Shown here piece by piece: positions 50,483 through 59,260 of a stretch of DNA of 64,000 bases; the first letter of the stretch is position 1, and each line of letters opens with the position of its first letter. This stretch comes from Nitrospirota bacterium (GTDB lineage Bacteria; Nitrospirota; Leptospirillia; Leptospirillales; Leptospirillaceae), in the NCBI GenBank assembly GCA_021826965.1, contig JAKAYA010000004.1, forward strand, positions 38,629 through 102,628. Reading direction: 5' to 3'. The translations under genes were made by a program, and so were the position numbers. A model generated the notes under the pieces. It was not told the origin of the DNA, did not search any database, and was given only the letters and a program-made list of their open reading frames with translations.

Positions 50483-51690
50483 ACGGCGATACGGCCGCGA
50501 TTCCTTCAGGTCCCCCTCCGGACAAACTGATCGACTTTCAGGCGGGAAACGGGCTTCCCGTTTTTCCGGTGGCACTGGATTGCCGGTATTACATCGGCGA
50601 CCGGCCATGCCGGTTTCAGAGGGACTGTCCGGGTTGCCCTCATTATTCGCCTCAGGGGGACCGTATCCTGATCCTGAAAACGGGTGCCCTGGGCGATGTC
50701 CTGAGGACGACGATCCTTCTGGGGGGGATCAAGCGACAGTTTCCGGACAGCCATATCACCTGGGTCACGGCCCCTTCGGCCGTTCCGCTTGTACCGCGAT
50801 CTTTTGTGGACCGCGTCTGGCCCGTCTCCTCCGAAACGCTGGCCCGGTTGCAGGTCGAATCGTTCGATCTTGTGCTTTCTCTGGACAAGGAACCGGAAGT
50901 GGCCGCCCTGGCCATGCTGGCAAAGGCCCGGGAGAAGCGGGGCATGGGAGTGGACGAAAGAGGAGCCGTATTTCCCCTGAACCGGGAAATGGCGTATTAT
51001 TTTCGCCTCGGCCTTGACAACCATCTCAAATTTCATGTCAATCGAAGGACTTATCCCGATTTGCTTGCCGAAGCGATCCGAATTCCTTATGATCCCGCTC
51101 TGGACGATTATCATCTGGATATTTCCGAAAAGGACCGGGAAGAGGCTCGTCGCATTCTGATCCAGCAGGGTCTCGAACCCGGTCGGCCTGTTGTGGGTAT
51201 CAATTCGGGGGCTGGCGGTGTCTTTGTCAACAAGGACTGGACATTTTTTGGCTACCTGGATCTGATCCGGGAACTCGACCGGGAAAAAATCCCCGTCGTT
51301 CTTCTGGGGGGAGATCGGGAATCCCGGCGCGTCTCGGAACTCCACCGGACGCTGAAGAGTTCCTATGTCAAGGATGTGGGCACACAGCACTCTCTCGGGG
51401 TGTTTGCCGCCCTGGCCGAACGATGCCGGGTGATCGTGACGGGAGATACCCTGGGTATGCACGTGGGGCTTGCGGTGGGATCCCGGGTCATTGCCATCTT
51501 CGGTTCGACCCAACCCCACGAAATCGAGATGTTCGGCCGGGGAGAAAAAGTCGTCACTCCGATCGAGTGCGCTCCCTGTTACCGGCGTTCCTGCGACATC
51601 CATCCGTCCTGCATGGAACGGATTCGTCCCGAAACCGTCATGGACGCTGTTCGCCGTCAGCTCGATCTGTCGGTCAGCGCCCGAACCTGA
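50479..51690 (+). CDS. GT9 heptosyltransferase-family protein with N-terminal cysteine cluster
   Basis: A 403-aa protein. The N-terminal 55 residues contain LDCRYYIGDRPCRFQRDCPGC (C-x7-C-x5-C-x2-C), a probable metal site. The GT9 core follows: ILILKTGALGDVLRTTILLG and GINSGAGGVFVNKDWTFFG, then TGDTLGMHVGLAVGSRVIAI, and CAPCYRRSCDIHPSCM. ATG 50479 is preceded by AAGGAG (50462-50467). Located between two GT-C transferases, so it may build a lipid-linked oligosaccharide rather than inner core. Stop is 11 bp before the next start. Confidence 0.87.
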   Translation: MNGDTAAIPSGPPPDKLIDFQAGNGLPVFPVALDCRYYIGDRPCRFQRDCPGCPHYSPQGDRILILKTGALGDVLRTTILLGGIKRQFPDSHITWVTAPSAVPLVPRSFVDRVWPVSSETLARLQVESFDLVLSLDKEPEVAALAMLAKAREKRGMGVDERGAVFPLNREMAYYFRLGLDNHLKFHVNRRTYPDLLAEAIRIPYDPALDDYHLDISEKDREEARRILIQQGLEPGRPVVGINSGAGGVFVNKDWTFFGYLDLIRELDREKIPVVLLGGDRESRRVSELHRTLKSSYVKDVGTQHSLGVFAALAERCRVIVTGDTLGMHVGLAVGSRVIAIFGSTQPHEIEMFGRGEKVVTPIECAPCYRRSCDIHPSCMERIRPETVMDAVRRQLDLSVSART

Positions 51691-51701
51691 GAGGCCCTCT
51701 T

Positions 51702-52514
51702 TTGTCCCATTCGTCTTTCGATTCTTCCCGGCGTCCATCCGAATTCTCCGGTCCGGCCGAACGGCCAGCCGCCCCCCTGGATCTTCTGATGCTGGTTCCG
51801 ACCTATAACGAGTCGGAAAACATTCTGGGTCTCATCGAACGGATTCTGGCGCTGTCTCCGAACTGGGGCGTTCTGGTGGTGGATGACCATTCTCCGGACA
51901 GGACGTGGGAGCTGGTCGAATCGTTCCAGAAAAAACGGGCGGCGCATGTCTACCTCCTGCATCGTTATGTCGACAGGGGACGGGGAAGGTCGGGGATCGA
52001 CGGTTATCGGAAAGCCCTGGAAATGGGTGTGCCCATGATCGGAGAGATGGACGCGGACGGCTCACATGCGCCGGAAGACTTGCCGGCGATGGTGGCCCGG
52101 ATGCCGGGGTGCGACGGCGTGGTCGGCTCCCGGCTTGTTCCCGGAGGACGCGAGGAAGGACGTCCGTTGTCCCGGACGGTCATCACCCGGCTCGCCAATC
52201 TCTATATTCATCTGGTGCTCGGGATCCCTCTGAAGGACATCACTTCGGGATACCGGATCTTCCGGCGGGAAATCCTGCAGGAAGTTCCGTGGGACCATCT
52301 TGTCAGCCAAGGGCCTTCCGTCCTGCAGGAAATCCTCTACATCGTCATCCGGAGGGGTGGGAAGATTGCGGAAGTTCCCATCACCTTCCGGGATCGGGTC
52401 CTGGGCGTTTCAACTCTCAATCACCGGATCCTCCGGGACAGCCTGGGAAAAATCCTCCGGTTCCGGCAGGTCTATCGAAACCTGGGTCCGTCCGGATCGG
52501 GACAGCCGCGTTGA
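51702..52514 (+). CDS. Polyprenyl-phosphate mannosyltransferase (DPM1-like GT2)
   Basis: A 270-aa family 2 transferase of the dolichol-phosphate-mannose-synthase type: LMLVPTYNESENILGLIERI, VDDHSPDRTWELV, GEMDADGSHAPEDLP (DAD metal site), VVGSRLVPGG, and SGYRIFRREILQEVP. It would charge undecaprenyl phosphate with a sugar, which the flanking GT39-like enzymes could use. TTG 51702 is chosen over ATG 51789; the latter would cut the first strand. TTGA overlap with the next gene. Confidence 0.87.
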   Translation: MSHSSFDSSRRPSEFSGPAERPAAPLDLLMLVPTYNESENILGLIERILALSPNWGVLVVDDHSPDRTWELVESFQKKRAAHVYLLHRYVDRGRGRSGIDGYRKALEMGVPMIGEMDADGSHAPEDLPAMVARMPGCDGVVGSRLVPGGREEGRPLSRTVITRLANLYIHLVLGIPLKDITSGYRIFRREILQEVPWDHLVSQGPSVLQEILYIVIRRGGKIAEVPITFRDRVLGVSTLNHRILRDSLGKILRFRQVYRNLGPSGSGQPR

Positions 52515-54025
52515 CGGGGCTGTGGAAGCGGCCGGCGGGGAACCTTGCTTTCCTCGTCGTCCTGGTTTCGACGGCGATTCATGTGCTTCTCGCTTTCGGC
52601 ACGGAACTCGTAGCGGATGAAGCCTATTACTGGACGTGGGCCCTGCGTCCGGCGACGGGATATTTCGACCACCCTCCGCTGACAGCCTGGATCCTGTGGC
52701 TTACGACGCATCTCTTCGGCGTGAATCGTCTTTCCATCCGGATCCTGCCGATCCTCTCCGGAGTCCTCCTGTCGTGGATCCTGTTCCAGATGGCCAAGTC
52801 CCTTTTCCGGGATCGCTGGGCCGGATTCTGGGCTGTCGTTCTTCTGAACGCCAACATATTGTTTTCCGCCGGCGGATTTCTCATGACTCCCGACACCCCT
52901 CAGGTCATACTTTACGCCCTGACCCTCTGGGCGTTCATCCGGGGGGTGACCGAGGAGAAAAAGGGGTTTGTCGTCCTGGCGGGCGTTTTCCTGGGACTCG
53001 GCCTTCTCGCCAAGTACACGATGGTCCTGCTGCCGCCTCTTCTGTTCCTTTTTCTCCTGTTGTCGGAACCCTACCGTCCCTGGCTCCGAAGACCCGTTCT
53101 CTGGTTCTCTCTCGTCCTCTCCCTGGTTCTCTTCCTGCCGGACGTTTTCTGGAATCGCTCGCACCATTGGGTGTCGTTTCTCTTTCAGTGGCATCACGGG
53201 ATGCAGGCGCACCAGGACACGCCGCTGGCCACCTTTCTCGACTACCTCGGTGGACAGATTCTGGTGGTTACCCCGGGATTCTATCTGCTGGTCGTCTGGG
53301 CGGGAGTCGTAACCTTTTCACGCGCTTTCCGGGAAAAGGATCCTCCCGTTCTTTTCTTGTGGCTGACCTCCTATCCGGTCCTTCTCTTTTTTGCCTATTC
53401 GAGCTTGAAGGCCAAGGTGGAGGCGAACTGGCCGGTCGAAGGATATCTTTCGGCCTTCGTGCTGACCGCCGCCGTCCTTTCGGAAAGACTTGACAAGAGC
53501 CCGGTTCTGAGGCGCTGGACAGTGGGGAGTGTCGCTCTCGGAGCGTTCATGATTGTGGTTGTCACAATCCAGGCTCTCTATCCTCTCCTTCCGATCAACC
53601 CCCGTCTCGACGGAACGGGACGACTGCACGGTATGCGGCAGATGGACGAAAAAATCCGCTCCCTCTCGGCACGCCTTCCCCCCGACGAGCTCCCCCGGGC
53701 GTGGGTCGTGGACGGTTACCAGAACGCTTCGGAGCTCAAGTTTCAGGAGTACGGCCGCCTGCCGGTCTTCCACATTCATCCGCGACGGCAATTCCGGACG
53801 GATGCACTGACGCCGGATGAAGCCCGTTCCCTGGCCGGAAAACCGGTTCTCCTGATCCAGAACGGCCCGCATGGAGGCTTTTTCCGGGAACTGGGAGACC
53901 GGTGGGGTCCGATCCGGTATCTTGGCACCGTCGACGTTCCGAGGCGATGGGCCCGTTCCAGGGTTCCCGTCTATCAGGTGGACGTCTATCTGATCCGTCC
54001 TTTCCGGGACGGTTTTGTCCCGTAG
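52511..54025 (+). CDS. GT39-type (ArnT/PMT-like) membrane glycosyltransferase
   Basis: A 504-aa GT-C enzyme and paralogue of the 48842 product. VADEAYYWTWALRPATGYFDH (catalytic DE, FDHPP) follows the first transmembrane segment; then at least nine further helices (for example LLPPLLFLFLLLSE, GFYLLVVWAGVVTF) and a C-terminal soluble part with VVDGYQNASELKFQEYG. TTG start at 52511 overlaps the DPM1-like stop. Together the five genes 48294-54025 form one putative glycolipid-modification operon. Last gene of this unit; no terminator is obvious after it. Confidence 0.85.
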   Translation: MTGLWKRPAGNLAFLVVLVSTAIHVLLAFGTELVADEAYYWTWALRPATGYFDHPPLTAWILWLTTHLFGVNRLSIRILPILSGVLLSWILFQMAKSLFRDRWAGFWAVVLLNANILFSAGGFLMTPDTPQVILYALTLWAFIRGVTEEKKGFVVLAGVFLGLGLLAKYTMVLLPPLLFLFLLLSEPYRPWLRRPVLWFSLVLSLVLFLPDVFWNRSHHWVSFLFQWHHGMQAHQDTPLATFLDYLGGQILVVTPGFYLLVVWAGVVTFSRAFREKDPPVLFLWLTSYPVLLFFAYSSLKAKVEANWPVEGYLSAFVLTAAVLSERLDKSPVLRRWTVGSVALGAFMIVVVTIQALYPLLPINPRLDGTGRLHGMRQMDEKIRSLSARLPPDELPRAWVVDGYQNASELKFQEYGRLPVFHIHPRRQFRTDALTPDEARSLAGKPVLLIQNGPHGGFFRELGDRWGPIRYLGTVDVPRRWARSRVPVYQVDVYLIRPFRDGFVP

Positions 54026-54103
54026 GGATTTTGTGTCACAATTTCACGATCGAACGATTTCGTTTTCACTCCCTCACCACATTAGTCTTGTCAGGAGAAA
54101 AAA

Positions 54104-55669
54104 ATGGGTTCTTCCAGCCGTAGGGCTCTTGTGAGCGTATCGGACAAAACCGGCCTTGCCTCCCTGGGAAAGCGCCTTGCCTCCCTGGGATTTGAAATCC
54201 TTTCAACCGGGGGTACCGCCCGTTTTCTCCGGGACAACGGAGTGATGGTTACCGACGTGTCGACCGTGACAGGTTTTCCGGAAATCATGGACGGGCGAGT
54301 CAAGACACTCCATCCCAAAATCCATGGGGCCCTTCTGGGCCGGAGGGAAAATCCCGATCATCGTCGGGCGATGGAAACGCACGGGATTCAGCCGATCGAT
54401 TTCGTGTTCGTCAACCTTTACCCTTTTTCCGAAACGGTTCAAAAACCCGGCGTGAAAGTGGAGGAAGCCATCGAACAGATCGATATCGGAGGTCCCTCGA
54501 TGATCCGTTCGGCGGCAAAGAACCATGAGTCGGTCACCATCGTGACGGATCCTGCGGACTACGACCGTGTTCTCTCCCTTCTGGAAACCGGGTCGGAAAT
54601 TCCCTTGTCCCTTCGACGGGAACTTGCGGTCAAGGCATTTCGTTCGACCTCCACCTACGATCGCCTGATCGTGTCGTATTTTGAAGGCCTGTCGGATTCC
54701 TCGAAGGATGAGGTCCAGCCGTTCCCGGACCGTCTCGGGGTCAGTCTGGAGAGACAGCAGTCGCTCCGGTACGGAGAGAACCCCCACCAGAAAGCCGCCC
54801 TCTACCGCTATGCCGGCCGGCCGGAAGAGGGCGTCGCCGGCGCCCGCAAAATCTGGGGCAAGGAAATGTCCTACAACAACTATCTGGACACGGACGCGGC
54901 CTGGAAACTGGTCCACGAATTCTCCGAACCCGCCGTTGTCATTGTCAAGCACAACAACCCTTGCGGTGCGGCTCTGGGAGCGTCGGTTCTCGAAGCCTAC
55001 CAGAAGGCCCGGGACACGGATCCGGTGTCTTCGTTCGGAGGGGTGGTCGCGGTCAACCGGGCTGTCGACCCGGATTGCGCCCGGGAAATGGCCCGGATCT
55101 TCCTGGAGGTGGTCGTCGCTCCCGGGTTCACCGCTGAGGCGAAAGAGATCCTGACCCGGAAGAAAGATATCCGTCTCCTGGAGATTCCGGAGAACCAAGG
55201 AGGGGAAGAGCGTTTCGAGATCCGGACGATTTCCGGCGGGGTCCTGGTCCAGTCTCCCGACACCACGGTCGCTCCAGATCTCTCTCTGTTGAAGATCGCG
55301 GGGGAGATTCAGCCAACCCCCGCGCAGATCCGGGATGCCCTGTTCGCGTTCGCCGTCGGAAAACACGTGAAGTCGAACGCGATCATCCTGGCAAGAGACG
55401 GACTGACCGTGGGCATCGGGGCCGGACAGATGAGCCGGGTGGATTCGGTCCGGCTTTCGGGGATGAAGGCGACCCGGCCCACCGCCGGATCCGTTCTGGC
55501 CTCGGATGCATTTTTTCCGTTTCGCGACGGGATCGACGAAGCAGCGAAGCTCGGGGTGTCCGGCATCATCCAGCCCGGCGGTTCCATCCGGGACGAAGAA
55601 GTCTTGGCCGCGGTCCGCGAACACAAGATGTTCATGATTCTGACGGGCGTCCGTCATTTCCGGCATTAA
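54104..55669 (+). CDS. purH: Bifunctional AICAR transformylase / IMP cyclohydrolase
   Basis: Last two steps of IMP synthesis. The 521-aa protein has the N-terminal IMP cyclohydrolase domain (ALVSVSDKTGLASLGKRLAS, FEILSTGGTARFL, VKTLHPKIHGALLGRR) and the C-terminal transformylase domain (RYGENPHQKAALYRY, IVKHNNPCGAALGAS, SDAFFPFRDGIDEAA, IIQPGGSIRDEEV). AGGAG lies 7 nt before the ATG. Starts a purH-purD-tsaC set; a short palindrome TTGTGTCACAA at about 54031-54041 lies upstream in the leader. Confidence 0.97.
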   Translation: MGSSSRRALVSVSDKTGLASLGKRLASLGFEILSTGGTARFLRDNGVMVTDVSTVTGFPEIMDGRVKTLHPKIHGALLGRRENPDHRRAMETHGIQPIDFVFVNLYPFSETVQKPGVKVEEAIEQIDIGGPSMIRSAAKNHESVTIVTDPADYDRVLSLLETGSEIPLSLRRELAVKAFRSTSTYDRLIVSYFEGLSDSSKDEVQPFPDRLGVSLERQQSLRYGENPHQKAALYRYAGRPEEGVAGARKIWGKEMSYNNYLDTDAAWKLVHEFSEPAVVIVKHNNPCGAALGASVLEAYQKARDTDPVSSFGGVVAVNRAVDPDCAREMARIFLEVVVAPGFTAEAKEILTRKKDIRLLEIPENQGGEERFEIRTISGGVLVQSPDTTVAPDLSLLKIAGEIQPTPAQIRDALFAFAVGKHVKSNAIILARDGLTVGIGAGQMSRVDSVRLSGMKATRPTAGSVLASDAFFPFRDGIDEAAKLGVSGIIQPGGSIRDEEVLAAVREHKMFMILTGVRHFRH

Positions 55670-55689
55670 CCGAAGGAGAGAACCTCAGG

Positions 55690-56970
55690 ATGGCTGGATC
55701 GCGAAAACGCATACTGGTCGTCGGTTCGGGGGCACGAGAACATGCTCTGGCCGATGGGATCCGCCGGGATCCGGGAGGACCCGAGGTCATCGTCACTCCG
55801 GGGAATCCGGGGATGGCAGCAGAGTTTCGGGTTGTTCCGTCTCTTCCGGAGGATCCGGCGGACGGAGCCGCCCGAATTGCAACCTTCGAGCCCGATCTCG
55901 TCGTGATCGGCCCGGAAAAGCCATTGGCCACCGGGCTGTCCGATGCCCTTCGGGAAAAGGGAGTCCTGGTCCTGGGGCCGTCGGCTTCAGCCGCCCGGAT
56001 CGAATCTTCCAAACTGTTCGCCAAGGAAAGGATGGGGGAGGCGGGCATCCCGACGGCGGATTTTCATGTGACCCCCGATGCCGGGTCGGTCCGCGAGGCC
56101 GTCCGGTCCTTCGGATATCCCGCCGTTCTGAAAGCGGACGGGCTCGCCCAGGGGAAGGGGGTCTTTGTTCTCCAGTCTCCGGCCGATCTGGAAGAGGCGC
56201 TGGAAAAAATATTCGATCGCCGGGAGCTGGGCGAAGCCCAGACGAAGGTCTTTGTCGAAAAAGGACTCTCCGGACCGGAAATCTCTTTTATCGTGCTGAC
56301 CGACGGAACACGCTTTCTGCCTTTTCCGGAGGCACGGGACTACAAGAGGATCGGGGACGGAAACCGGGGACCCAACACCGGAGGAATGGGGGCCGTCACG
56401 CCGCTTTCCGGATGGACCCCGAAAGACCAGGAGGAAGCCTGCAACCTGATCGAACGGGCGTTGTGGGGGATGAGACGGCATGGCACGCCCTTTCAGGGAT
56501 TCCTGTACGCCGGTTTCATGAAAACTCCGGATGGCCTGAAGGTCCTGGAGTTCAACGCCCGGTTCGGGGACCCGGAGGCGCAGGTCCTCGTGCCGGCTGC
56601 AGGCGACTCTCTTCTGACTCTTCTGGAATCGGCGGCCGGCGGGGCGCTCGAACAACAGAGTCCGCTTTCCAGAACTCCGCGTGTGGCCGTGGTTCTGGCG
56701 GCCAAAGGGTATCCGGAAAATCCGGTTTCCGGTAGCGTCCTGTACGGTCTCGACAAAGCCCGGGAACAGGAAAGGACACGGCTTTATCTGGCAGGTGTCG
56801 CTGAAAGGGACGGACAGCTTGTCACCTCCGGAGGCCGGATCCTGTCGGTGGCGTCGGAAGGGGATACGGTCGGAAAAGCGCGCGAAAAGGCCTATCGGAC
56901 GATCGCCCTGATCGGGCTCGACGGAGGGCAGTTCCGGACGGATATCGGCCTCGAGGAAGCGGAGAGGTGA
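55690..56970 (+). CDS. purD: Phosphoribosylamine-glycine ligase
   Basis: ATP-grasp ligase of 426 aa for the second purine-synthesis step: formation of GAR from phosphoribosylamine and glycine. ILVVGSGAREHALADGI, IGPEKPLATGLSDAL, FPAVLKADG-type core (YPAVLKADGLAQGKGVF), RDYKRIGDGNRGPNTGGMGA and LEFNARFGDPEAQVL are all present. CGAAGGAGAG precedes the ATG. It ends in a GTGA overlap with the tsaC-like gene. Confidence 0.97.
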   Translation: MAGSRKRILVVGSGAREHALADGIRRDPGGPEVIVTPGNPGMAAEFRVVPSLPEDPADGAARIATFEPDLVVIGPEKPLATGLSDALREKGVLVLGPSASAARIESSKLFAKERMGEAGIPTADFHVTPDAGSVREAVRSFGYPAVLKADGLAQGKGVFVLQSPADLEEALEKIFDRRELGEAQTKVFVEKGLSGPEISFIVLTDGTRFLPFPEARDYKRIGDGNRGPNTGGMGAVTPLSGWTPKDQEEACNLIERALWGMRRHGTPFQGFLYAGFMKTPDGLKVLEFNARFGDPEAQVLVPAAGDSLLTLLESAAGGALEQQSPLSRTPRVAVVLAAKGYPENPVSGSVLYGLDKAREQERTRLYLAGVAERDGQLVTSGGRILSVASEGDTVGKAREKAYRTIALIGLDGGQFRTDIGLEEAER

Positions 56971-57581
56971 CCCTTTTCCCCCCGTTAAAAGATTCTTCGG
57001 GGTGGTCCGGACTGAAGACACTCTTGCGGGGAGGGGGCGTCATCGCTCTTCCCGTCGAATACGCATATGCCTTATCGGAAGCCCCCGAATGGGATGCCTC
57101 GTTCGTCTTTCGTTCCGAAAAGAATCGGAGGCTTTTTGCGATCAAGGCGCGGTCTCCGGAAAAACCCATCCTGTACCTCGCCGGTTCCCTGGCGATGGTC
57201 GGGCGCTTTGCCCGGATGCCGGAGACGCGGAGGGCCCGTCTTTTTTTGTCCCGTTGGCCGGGATTCCTGACTCTGGTCCTTCCCGCCCGGCCTCTGGCCA
57301 TTCATCTGGGAATGGCCAAAAACGGAGGCGTGGCGTTCCGGATTCCTTCGGATCCTGTCCTTCGCCGGTTTCTGCTGCATCTGGGGACCCCCCTTTCGGG
57401 AACGAGCCTGAATCTTTCCGGAAAGCCCCCCCTGAAGTCACCCGGGGAAATAGGCCGGGAATTCCCCTTTCTCGACGGGGTGGTCGATGGAGGCGTCCGG
57501 CCGGGAAAACCCGTTTCGACTGTGATCGACGTCACAAAATTTCCGCCGAAAATTGTTCGACCGGGGATCCTGAAGCTTTGA
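56967..57581 (+). CDS. tsaC: Threonylcarbamoyl-AMP synthase (Sua5/YrdC family)
   Basis: A 204-aa YrdC-domain protein for t6A tRNA modification. GGGVIALPVEYAYALS, AIKARSPEKPILYLA (the K-x-R-x4-P motif), VAFRIPSDPVLRRFLLHLG and LSGTSLNLSGKPP (the S-x-N-x-SG region) fit TsaC. The substrate-loop region between about 25-45 is a little diverged (EYAYALSEAP in place of the typical TD-YGL), so the enzyme could be unusual. GTG start overlaps the purD stop. Confidence 0.85.
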   Translation: MTLFPPLKDSSGWSGLKTLLRGGGVIALPVEYAYALSEAPEWDASFVFRSEKNRRLFAIKARSPEKPILYLAGSLAMVGRFARMPETRRARLFLSRWPGFLTLVLPARPLAIHLGMAKNGGVAFRIPSDPVLRRFLLHLGTPLSGTSLNLSGKPPLKSPGEIGREFPFLDGVVDGGVRPGKPVSTVIDVTKFPPKIVRPGILKL

Positions 57582-57645
57582 AAAACGGGTTTTCCCTGCT
57601 ATCAATCGTTCATTTTTGTGAGGACCCGCCGATCCGCAACTTTTG

Positions 57646-57674
57646 TTGACACTCCATGACCTAATTGTTATGAT
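57646..57674 (+). promoter_or_regulatory. Consensus sigma70 promoter
   Basis: Perfect TTGACA (57646-57651), a 17-nt spacer and TATGAT (57669-57674; 5/6 match to TATAAT). It drives the small peptidoglycan-binding gene at 57757, leaving a leader of about 75 nt. Confidence 0.9.
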
Positions 57675-57756
57675 CCGGAACCGTGCAAGCCTGAATTCAG
57701 GGCTGGTCAGTCAAACCGACTCAGAAAAATTCGAGTCAAAGGAGGTGATTCAAGCG

Positions 57757-58140
57757 ATGGAGACTAAAAATCGGTCTTTCAAGACAATGGTGGCAGTGGC
57801 GTTTGGTGGATTTATGATGGGTATTTCGGCACTGGCACTTCCCGTCTCCGGGGCATTTGCCGACCAGGCTGCCGCACCGGCAGCTCCGGCCGCAAAAGCC
57901 GCACCGGCCAAGAAAGCCGCCAAGAAGCCCATGAAGAAGCACATGCGCATGGGCAAGGCCAAGCCTTCCATGTTCGTCATGAAAGTGCAGAAGGCCCTCG
58001 TCGCCAAGGGTGCCAAGATCAAGGCAGATGGTTTCTTTGGTCCGATGACCCGGAAAGCCATCATGGCATTCCAGAAGACCCACAAGCTGAAGGCGACAGG
58101 TCACGTCAATGCCGCCACGAAGAAAGCTCTGGGACTTTAA
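57757..58140 (+). CDS. Secreted peptidoglycan-binding protein
   Basis: A 127-aa exported protein. A signal peptide (about 1-35, MVAVAFGGFMMGISALALPV) ends ahead of an Ala/Pro/Lys-rich linker (35-70). A PG-binding-1 domain (75-127) follows: VMKVQKALVAKGAKIKADGF, FGPMTRKAIMAFQKTHKLKA. The linker is strongly basic. The ATG at 57757 is chosen for AAAGGAGGTGAT at 57738-57749, essentially the full anti-16S match; the frame extends upstream to 57643 but without such support. Near-consensus promoter and strong terminator indicate high expression. Own transcript, periplasmic. Confidence 0.9.
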   Translation: METKNRSFKTMVAVAFGGFMMGISALALPVSGAFADQAAAPAAPAAKAAPAKKAAKKPMKKHMRMGKAKPSMFVMKVQKALVAKGAKIKADGFFGPMTRKAIMAFQKTHKLKATGHVNAATKKALGL

Positions 58141-58152
58141 TTTACCAGATTT

Positions 58153-58184
58153 AAAAAAAGGGGCCCCCGGGCCCCTTTTTTTTT
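58153..58184 (+). terminator. Strong Rho-independent terminator
   Basis: AAAAAAAGGGGCC pairs with GGCCCCTTTTTTT around a CCCG loop, followed by a T-run. It ends the small peptidoglycan-binding transcript just upstream of rsmD. Confidence 0.95.
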
Positions 58185-58193
58185 GTCTTTTTC

Positions 58194-58763
58194 ATGATCC
58201 GGATTCAGACGGGCTCCCTGAAAGGGATCGGCATTCCCTACCAACCGCGCAAAGGGCTTCGCCCAACGACGCAGAAGGTGCGGGAATCCGTGGCCAATAT
58301 CCTGAAAACGGACTGGGCCGGCGCTTTTGTGGCCGACCTGTTTGCCGGAACGGGCGCTTATGGCCTGGAGGCCCTTTCAAATGGCGCCGGAAAACTTCTT
58401 TGGGTCGAAAAGGACGAAACCCTTGTCCGAGGACTCGAGCGTTTTCTGGCGGAACGTTTTGGGGAACGTTTTCCGGACTTTTCTGTCCGGAAGGGAGACG
58501 TGCTGAAATTCCTGGAGTCGTATAGGGATGGCGCGGCGGACATTGTGATCCTGGACCCTCCGTACCGCTTCCCGCATTTGCGGCAACTCTTGTCCGGACT
58601 TTGGCAGAGTGTTATAGTGGGACCTGATACAATTGTGGTTTTTGAGCACCATCACAAGGACGACTTCGCAACTGAAGCGGCTGGAAGAGAGGAGTGCAGA
58701 CTACTTAAAATGTATGCCTACGGCGAAAGCCACGTGGCGTTGCTCAGACGAAATCGCGCGTGA
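58194..58763 (+). CDS. rsmD: 16S rRNA (guanine966-N2)-methyltransferase
   Basis: A 189-aa SAM-dependent RNA methyltransferase. The RsmD start (MIRIQTGSLKGIGIPYQPRK with LRPTTQKVRES), the SAM motif VADLFAGTGAYGLEALSNGA and the catalytic DPPY (VILDPPYRFPH) are present. It overlaps coaD by GTGA, the usual rsmD-coaD pair. The ATG is only 9 bp after the terminator above, so its promoter would have to overlap that hairpin or transcripts read through. Confidence 0.93.
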   Translation: MIRIQTGSLKGIGIPYQPRKGLRPTTQKVRESVANILKTDWAGAFVADLFAGTGAYGLEALSNGAGKLLWVEKDETLVRGLERFLAERFGERFPDFSVRKGDVLKFLESYRDGAADIVILDPPYRFPHLRQLLSGLWQSVIVGPDTIVVFEHHHKDDFATEAAGREECRLLKMYAYGESHVALLRRNRA

Positions 58764-59260
58764 ACAAGAAGAAAGCGGTCTATCCGGGAACCTTCGATCC
58801 GGTGACCTTCGGTCATCTGGACATGCTGAACAGGGCGCTCACGATCTTTGACGAGATCCTGATTGCGGTAGCCGAAAACCCACGAAAATCTCCTCTTTTT
58901 TCCCTCGAAGAACGAATCGAACTGATACGGCAGGTTGCCCCCGCTCCCCCCCCGGCAGTGCGTGTCGTAGGATTCCACTCCCTTCTGGTCGACTTTGTCC
59001 GAAAGAACGATTGTCAGGTCATTCTCCGCGGCGTGCGGGCCGTGTCCGACTTCGACTACGAACTCCGGATGGCCCTGATAAACCAGACCCTCGCCCGGGA
59101 CATCGAAACCGTTTTCCTGATGCCCAGCGAAAAATACATGTTCATCACGTCCACCATGATCAGGGAAATCTCCGAACTTGGCGGCGATCTTGCCATGCTG
59201 GTGCCGCCGACGGTCGAGGAAGCCCTCAAGAAAAAATTTTTCCGGAGTGATACGCAATGA
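58760..59260 (+). CDS. coaD: Pantetheine-phosphate adenylyltransferase
   Basis: Transfers AMP from ATP to 4'-phosphopantetheine in coenzyme A synthesis. The 166-aa protein has AVYPGTFDPVTFGHLDML with the T-x-GH nucleotide motif, VRKNDCQVILRGVRAVSDFD and MFITSTMIREISELGGD (ISST-type motif). GTG start overlaps rsmD. It overlaps the aminotransferase start by 4 bp. Confidence 0.95.
   Translation: MNKKKAVYPGTFDPVTFGHLDMLNRALTIFDEILIAVAENPRKSPLFSLEERIELIRQVAPAPPPAVRVVGFHSLLVDFVRKNDCQVILRGVRAVSDFDYELRMALINQTLARDIETVFLMPSEKYMFITSTMIREISELGGDLAMLVPPTVEEALKKKFFRSDTQ

Noticed and set aside
54026..54103. Promoter for purH
   Set aside because: An 11-nt palindrome is present but no convincing -35/-10 pair at proper spacing could be assigned.
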